NCBI RefSeq assembly: GCF_019749255.1 | Contig: NZ_JACWFH010000012.1 | Location: 358,194 to 422,193 of the forward strand | DNA length: 64,000 nt | Source of the DNA: Mesobacillus maritimus | GTDB lineage: Bacteria; Bacillota; Bacilli; Bacillales; Cytobacillaceae | Direction: 5' to 3' | Part shown: piece by piece, positions 57,731-64,000 of the stretch | Numbering within the stretch: the first letter of the stretch is position 1 | Layout of the letters: each line of letters begins with the position of its first letter | The notes under the pieces: generated by a model | The model's database searches: none | What the model was told of the DNA's origin: nothing | What the model saw: the letters and a program-made list of their open reading frames with translations, nothing else | Position numbers and translations under genes: made by a program

Positions 57731-58849
57731 ATGCATATTGAAGAAATACAATTAAAGAATTATCGTAACTATGAACAGCTAGAAGCGCAGTTTGAAAATA
57801 AAGTAAATGTTATCCTTGGTGAGAATGCCCAAGGAAAGACCAATGTCATGGAATCAATCTTTGTTTTAGCAATGGCAAAATCTCATCGAACATCAAATGA
57901 TAAAGAACTTATTCGTTGGGACATGGATTATGCTAAAATAGAAGGTAGGATTGTGAAACATCATGGGTCTGTGCCTATGCAACTTGTTGTTTCCAAAAAA
58001 GGGAAACGTGCAAAGTATAATCATATTGAGCAGAAAAAACTTAGTCAGTATGTTGGAAATATGAATGTTGTCATGTTTGCGCCTGAGGACCTCAACCTTG
58101 TTAAAGGAAGTCCACAAGTAAGGCGCCGTTTTATTGATATGGAAATCGGACAGGTATCCCCTGTCTATTTGCATGATATCAGCCAATATCAAAAGATTCT
58201 TCAACAACGTAATCACTATTTAAAACAATTGCAGATAAAAAAACAGTCGAATCTAACGATGCTTGATATTTTAACGGAACAGTTTATCCAAATGGCAGCT
58301 AAAATTGTTGCTAAACGGTACGAGTTTATCCGGATGTTGGAACAATGGGCATTGCCTATACATCAAGGAATTTCTCGAGGACTTGAAACCTTGAAAATTG
58401 AGTATAAACCGTCAGTGGATGTATCAGAAGAACAAGACTTGTCGAAAATGATAAAAGTCTTTGAAGAAAAATTCAACAAAATTAAAACTAGGGAAATTGA
58501 GCGTGGGACAACCTTATTCGGCCCGCACCGAGATGACTTAGAATTTATCGTAAATAATCGGGATGTTCAAACTTTTGGCTCCCAAGGTCAGCAACGTACA
58601 ACAGCCTTATCAGTAAAGCTTGCTGAAATTGAATTAATTCATAAAGAAATTGGAGAATATCCTATTCTCCTTCTTGATGATGTTCTGTCAGAACTGGACG
58701 ACTATCGCCAGTCACATTTGTTAAATACGATCCAAGGGAAGGTTCAAACCTTTGTTACAACAACTAGTGTAGATGGAATTGATCATAAAACGTTAAAAGA
58801 AGCAGCTGCTTACCGAGTGGAATCTGGCGTTATGACAAAAATCCAATGA
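57731..58849 (+). CDS. recF: DNA replication and repair protein RecF
   Basis: This 372-residue SMC-like ATPase loads RecA at gaps. Walker A is '[17 protein letters not shown]', the signature motif is '[20 protein letters not shown]' and Walker B is '[20 protein letters not shown]'. It is two bases from the remB frame and lies in the standard dnaN-yaaA-recF-remB-gyrB order. Confidence 0.98.
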   Translation: MHIEEIQLKNYRNYEQLEAQFENKVNVILGENAQGKTNVMESIFVLAMAKSHRTSNDKELIRWDMDYAKIEGRIVKHHGSVPMQLVVSKKGKRAKYNHIEQKKLSQYVGNMNVVMFAPEDLNLVKGSPQVRRRFIDMEIGQVSPVYLHDISQYQKILQQRNHYLKQLQIKKQSNLTMLDILTEQFIQMAAKIVAKRYEFIRMLEQWALPIHQGISRGLETLKIEYKPSVDVSEEQDLSKMIKVFEEKFNKIKTREIERGTTLFGPHRDDLEFIVNNRDVQTFGSQGQQRTTALSVKLAEIELIHKEIGEYPILLLDDVLSELDDYRQSHLLNTIQGKVQTFVTTTSVDGIDHKTLKEAAAYRVESGVMTKIQ

Positions 58850-58859
58850 GGTGAAACTT

Positions 58860-59114
58860 ATGTACCTGCATATTGGGGAAGATACCTTAGTTCGAACAAG
58901 TGAGATCATTGCGATTTTAGATAAGGAAAGCACAGGATTTTCTGATGTCCTTGAAGAGTTTCTCAAGCGGCAAAACTTAGATGTTGTGCACTTATCCAAG
59001 AAACAGTACAAATCTATTGTTATCACAACAGATCAAGTTTATTACTCTCCTTTGGCAGCTGGAACACTAAAAAAACGTTCTCAGAAAATATCTGTTCAGG
59101 AGTTTATTTTATAG
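58860..59114 (+). CDS. remB: Extracellular matrix regulator RemB (YaaB)
   Basis: The 84 residues start 'MYLHIGEDTLVRTSEIIAIL' and contain 'KSIVITTDQVYYSPLAAGTL', the DUF370/RemB family. In B. subtilis RemA/RemB promote biofilm matrix gene expression. GAGGTGA lies just upstream of 58860, so the longer frame from 58851 is not used. Confidence 0.92.
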   Translation: MYLHIGEDTLVRTSEIIAILDKESTGFSDVLEEFLKRQNLDVVHLSKKQYKSIVITTDQVYYSPLAAGTLKKRSQKISVQEFIL

Positions 59115-59124
59115 TCTCTATTAA

Positions 59125-61098
<1,974 letters not shown>

Positions 61099-61146
61099 CA
61101 GGGTAGATGATGTCTATCCTGCTTTTCTATTAAGGGAGGTTTTCAA

Positions 61147-63726
61147 ATGGCTGAGACGCCTAATCCTCGTGTGAAAGAAATAAATATTAGTACTGAAATG
61201 AGAACATCTTTCTTGGACTATGCCATGAGTGTAATCGTGGCTAGAGCCTTGCCAGATGTTCGTGATGGGTTAAAACCAGTGCACCGCCGTATCCTTTATG
61301 CAATGCATGATCTCGGAATGCACTCTGATAAAGCCTATAAAAAATCAGCACGTATTGTCGGAGAAGTAATTGGTAAGTACCATCCTCATGGTGATTCGGC
61401 TGTTTATGAAACAATGGTCCGAATGGCACAGGACTTTAACTATCGCTATATGCTTGTTGATGGCCATGGTAACTTTGGTTCTGTTGATGGTGACTCGGCA
61501 GCAGCAATGCGTTACACAGAAGCACGTATGTCCAAAATCTCGATGGAATTATTGCGTGATATCAATAAAGATACGATTGATTATCAAGATAACTACGATG
61601 GTTCAGAGCGTGAGCCTATTGTACTTCCAGCGCGTTTTCCTAACTTGCTTGTTAACGGGACTTCTGGAATTGCCGTAGGAATGGCGACTAACATTCCACC
61701 ACATCAGTTAGGGGAAGTCATTGATGGTGTCCTTGCGATTAGTAAGGATCCAGAGATTACAATTCCAGAGTTGATGGAAATTATTCCAGGACCAGATTTC
61801 CCAACAGGTGGGCTTATTCTCGGAAGAAGTGGAATCAGAAAGGCTTATGAAACAGGTCGCGGTTCAATTACGATGCGGTCTAAGGTAGAGATTGAGACAA
61901 AGTCGAACGGTAAGGAAGTTATTGTTGTTAATGAAATTCCATACCAAGTAAATAAAGCTCGATTAATTGAGAAGATTGCTGAGCTTGTTCGTGATAAAAA
62001 AATCGATGGAATTACTGACTTACGCGATGAATCCGACCGAGATGGTCTTCGTATTGTCATTGAAGTGCGCAAAGATGCAAACGCAAACGTCCTTTTGAAT
62101 AATCTTTACAAACAAACAGCTCTTCAAACAAGCTTTGGGATCAATACACTTGCTCTTGTCGATGGACAACCGAAAGTGTTAAATCTGAAACAATGCTTAG
62201 TTTATTACTTAGACCATCAAAGAGTGGTTATTCGCCGCAGAACAGAGTTTGAACTTCGAAAAGCAGAAGCACGTGCACATATTCTTGAAGGGTTAAGAAT
62301 TGCACTTGATAATTTGGATGCCATTATTGCTTTAATTCGCGGCTCACGCACAACAGACATTGCCCGTGAAGGATTGATGACTGAGTTTAATTTGTCAGAA
62401 AAACAAGCACAAGCAATTCTAGACATGCGTTTGCAGCGTTTAACTGGATTAGAGCGCGAAAAGATTGAGGAAGAATACCAAAGTCTTGTACAGTTGATCA
62501 ATGAGCTAAAAGCAATTCTAGCAGATGAGGAAAAGATTCTTGAAATCATTAGGGAAGAATTACTTGAGGTAAAAGAACGATTCAACGATAAGCGCCGTAC
62601 AGAGATTGTTACGGCTGGTATTGAAATGATTGAAGACGAAGATTTAATTCCAAGAGAAAATGTCGTTATTACCTTAACGCATAATGGATATATCAAGCGC
62701 CTCCCTGTATCTACCTACCGTGCACAAAAACGTGGTGGACGAGGCATTCAGGGAATGGGTACAAATGAAAATGATTTTGTTGAACACTTAATCACAACAT
62801 CCACCCATGATACAATTCTCTACTTTACAAATAAAGGGAAGGTATACCGAACAAAAGGCTATGAAGTACCAGAATTTAGTCGAACAGCAAAAGGGATCCC
62901 AATCATCAATCTCCTAGGAGTTGAAAAAGGGGAATGGGTAAATGCAATTATCCATGTTGAAGAGTTCAATGAAGATTGGAGCCTCTTCTTTGCAACAAAA
63001 GATGGAATTGCGAAGCGTACTCCACTTACATCCTTTGCTAATATTAGAAATAATGGTCTTATCGCTCTTAACCTCCGTGAAGGAGATGAACTAATTTCTG
63101 TTCGTCTAACGGATGGCGATAAAGAAATCATTATTGGTACTAAAAATGGTCTTATGATTCGATTCCCTGAAACCGACGTTCGTTCTATGGGGCGTACAGC
63201 TACAGGGGTTAAAGGAATCTCCCTTGATGAAAGTGATGAAGTAGTTGGAATGGAAGTACTTGAAGAAAGTGCAGATATTTTGGTTGTTACGAAAAATGGG
63301 TTTGGAAAACGAACACCTGCGACGGAATATAGAAGACAAGGTCGTGGTGGTAAAGGAATCAAGACTTGTAATATCACTGATAAAAACGGAGACCTTGTAA
63401 CAATGAAGGTAGTTAATGGCGAAGAAGATTTAATGGTCATTACAACTGGAGGAGTTATCATTCGAATTCCTGTGAGCGGTATTTCAATTACAGGAAGAAA
63501 CACTCAAGGTGTTAAATTAATCAGTCTCAACAAAGATGTGGACGAATCTGTTTCTACCGTCGCTCAAGTTGATAAAGAAGAAGAAAAAGACGAAGAGTTA
63601 GATGAAAACGAACTTAAGCTAGAATCACTTCAGGATCAAGAAGCTAGCGAAGTTGTAGATACTGAAGAAACACCAGTTACTGAAGAAACGGAAAATCATG
63701 ATACAGATGAAAATAATAACGAGTAA
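61147..63726 (+). CDS. gyrA: DNA gyrase subunit A
   Basis: This 859-residue subunit breaks and rejoins DNA. The quinolone-determining region reads '[20 protein letters not shown]' with wild-type Ser and Glu. The catalytic Tyr lies in '[14 protein letters not shown]'. The C-terminal wrapping domain has the GyrA box '[10 protein letters not shown]'. A long acidic tail (about 50 residues rich in Glu/Asp) extends it beyond the usual length of about 820-840. A hairpin terminator follows. Confidence 0.98.
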   Translation: MAETPNPRVKEINISTEMRTSFLDYAMSVIVARALPDVRDGLKPVHRRILYAMHDLGMHSDKAYKKSARIVGEVIGKYHPHGDSAVYETMVRMAQDFNYRYMLVDGHGNFGSVDGDSAAAMRYTEARMSKISMELLRDINKDTIDYQDNYDGSEREPIVLPARFPNLLVNGTSGIAVGMATNIPPHQLGEVIDGVLAISKDPEITIPELMEIIPGPDFPTGGLILGRSGIRKAYETGRGSITMRSKVEIETKSNGKEVIVVNEIPYQVNKARLIEKIAELVRDKKIDGITDLRDESDRDGLRIVIEVRKDANANVLLNNLYKQTALQTSFGINTLALVDGQPKVLNLKQCLVYYLDHQRVVIRRRTEFELRKAEARAHILEGLRIALDNLDAIIALIRGSRTTDIAREGLMTEFNLSEKQAQAILDMRLQRLTGLEREKIEEEYQSLVQLINELKAILADEEKILEIIREELLEVKERFNDKRRTEIVTAGIEMIEDEDLIPRENVVITLTHNGYIKRLPVSTYRAQKRGGRGIQGMGTNENDFVEHLITTSTHDTILYFTNKGKVYRTKGYEVPEFSRTAKGIPIINLLGVEKGEWVNAIIHVEEFNEDWSLFFATKDGIAKRTPLTSFANIRNNGLIALNLREGDELISVRLTDGDKEIIIGTKNGLMIRFPETDVRSMGRTATGVKGISLDESDEVVGMEVLEESADILVVTKNGFGKRTPATEYRRQGRGGKGIKTCNITDKNGDLVTMKVVNGEEDLMVITTGGVIIRIPVSGISITGRNTQGVKLISLNKDVDESVSTVAQVDKEEEKDEELDENELKLESLQDQEASEVVDTEETPVTEETENHDTDENNNE

Positions 63727-63732
63727 TGTTTA

Positions 63733-63764
63733 AAAAGGAGCACATTTGTGTTCCTTTTTTTCTT
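63733..63764 (+). terminator. Terminator of gyrA
   Basis: AAAAAGGA-G-CACA pairs with TGTG-T-TCCTTTTT, with further T. It lies a few bases after the stop. Confidence 0.9.
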
Positions 63765-63924
63765 TACTTTTGTTGAGTAATGTTTTTAGAACAGGTTTTT
63801 GTTGATGCATATAATCTTTTTTTTTAAAAACACACATAAAACCTTGCTTAGTTGGGGAAATGCTGATATACTTTTCAAAGTCAGCAACGGAACAACTTAC
63901 CACTTATAAAAGTGAAAAAAGTTG

Positions 63925-63953
63925 TTGACTATTAGATAGTGAAATGTTATATT
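63925..63953 (+). promoter_or_regulatory. rRNA operon promoter
   Basis: TTGACT, 17 bases, TATATT. The downstream leader ends in TGCTCTTTGAAAACTAAAC, a sequence typical just before Bacillus 16S rRNA. The rRNA genes should start right after the window, as rrnO does after gyrA in B. subtilis. Confidence 0.85.
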
Positions 63954-64000
63954 AATATAGTCGCTTATGAGCGATGATTGCTCTTTGAAAACTAAACAAA

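Overview
The window is the chromosomal origin region of a Bacillaceae bacterium (low-GC, spore-forming Bacillus relative). From about 19.4 kb to the end it follows the Bacillus subtilis origin order almost gene for gene: rlmH, a small CxxH/CxxC gene, htrC, walJ-walI-walH-walK-walR, a tRNA cluster, purA, dnaB, rplI, gdpP, yybS, rpsR-ssb-rpsF, ychF, yyaE, yyaC, spo0J-soj, noc, rsmG, mnmG, mnmE, khpB, yidC, rnpA, rpmH, then dnaA, dnaN, yaaA, recF, remB, gyrB, gyrA. Genes left of the origin run on the minus strand and those right of it on the plus strand, so nearly all are co-directional with replication. The last bases hold an rRNA promoter and leader, so a 16S gene should start just past the window.

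The first 19.4 kb is accessory. It holds ectABC with a BCCT transporter (ectoine synthesis and compatible-solute uptake, pointing to salt tolerance), a frameshifted NERD-domain gene followed by about 12.5 copies of a 52-bp palindromic tandem repeat, a sulfurtransferase, a POT peptide transporter, a LysR regulator divergent from a CofE-like ligase, an SDR, rluF, a DoxX protein, an EAL-HDOD protein, and a GH10 xylanase that is visibly richer in GC than its neighbours.

Replication and segregation signals are dense. There are DnaA-box groups on both sides of dnaA with an AT-rich unwinding region before dnaN, and two further DnaA-box groups (rlmH upstream, jag-mnmE gap). There are parS sites in walK, in the ssb-rpsF gap and in spo0J, and a Noc-binding-site-like palindrome inside soj. 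Regulatory elements include an ectABC promoter whose leader is almost filled by an inverted repeat, an S6:S18-type leader before rpsF, a PurBox-like pair before purA and WalR-box-like repeats upstream of an M23 peptidase gene.

The most unusual structure is in the tRNA operon (29.3-30.2 kb). Next to real tRNA-Lys, tRNA-Glu and tRNA-Phe genes lie four chimeras: the 5' half of tRNA-Phe (three tandem copies) or of tRNA-Lys (one copy), each continuing into a 67-nt segment instead of the anticodon arm. The Phe and Lys versions of this segment differ in sequence but have identical length, and they keep the same two hairpins through compensatory base changes, with a GNRA tetraloop in each. This looks like a structured RNA element of unknown function co-transcribed with tRNAs.
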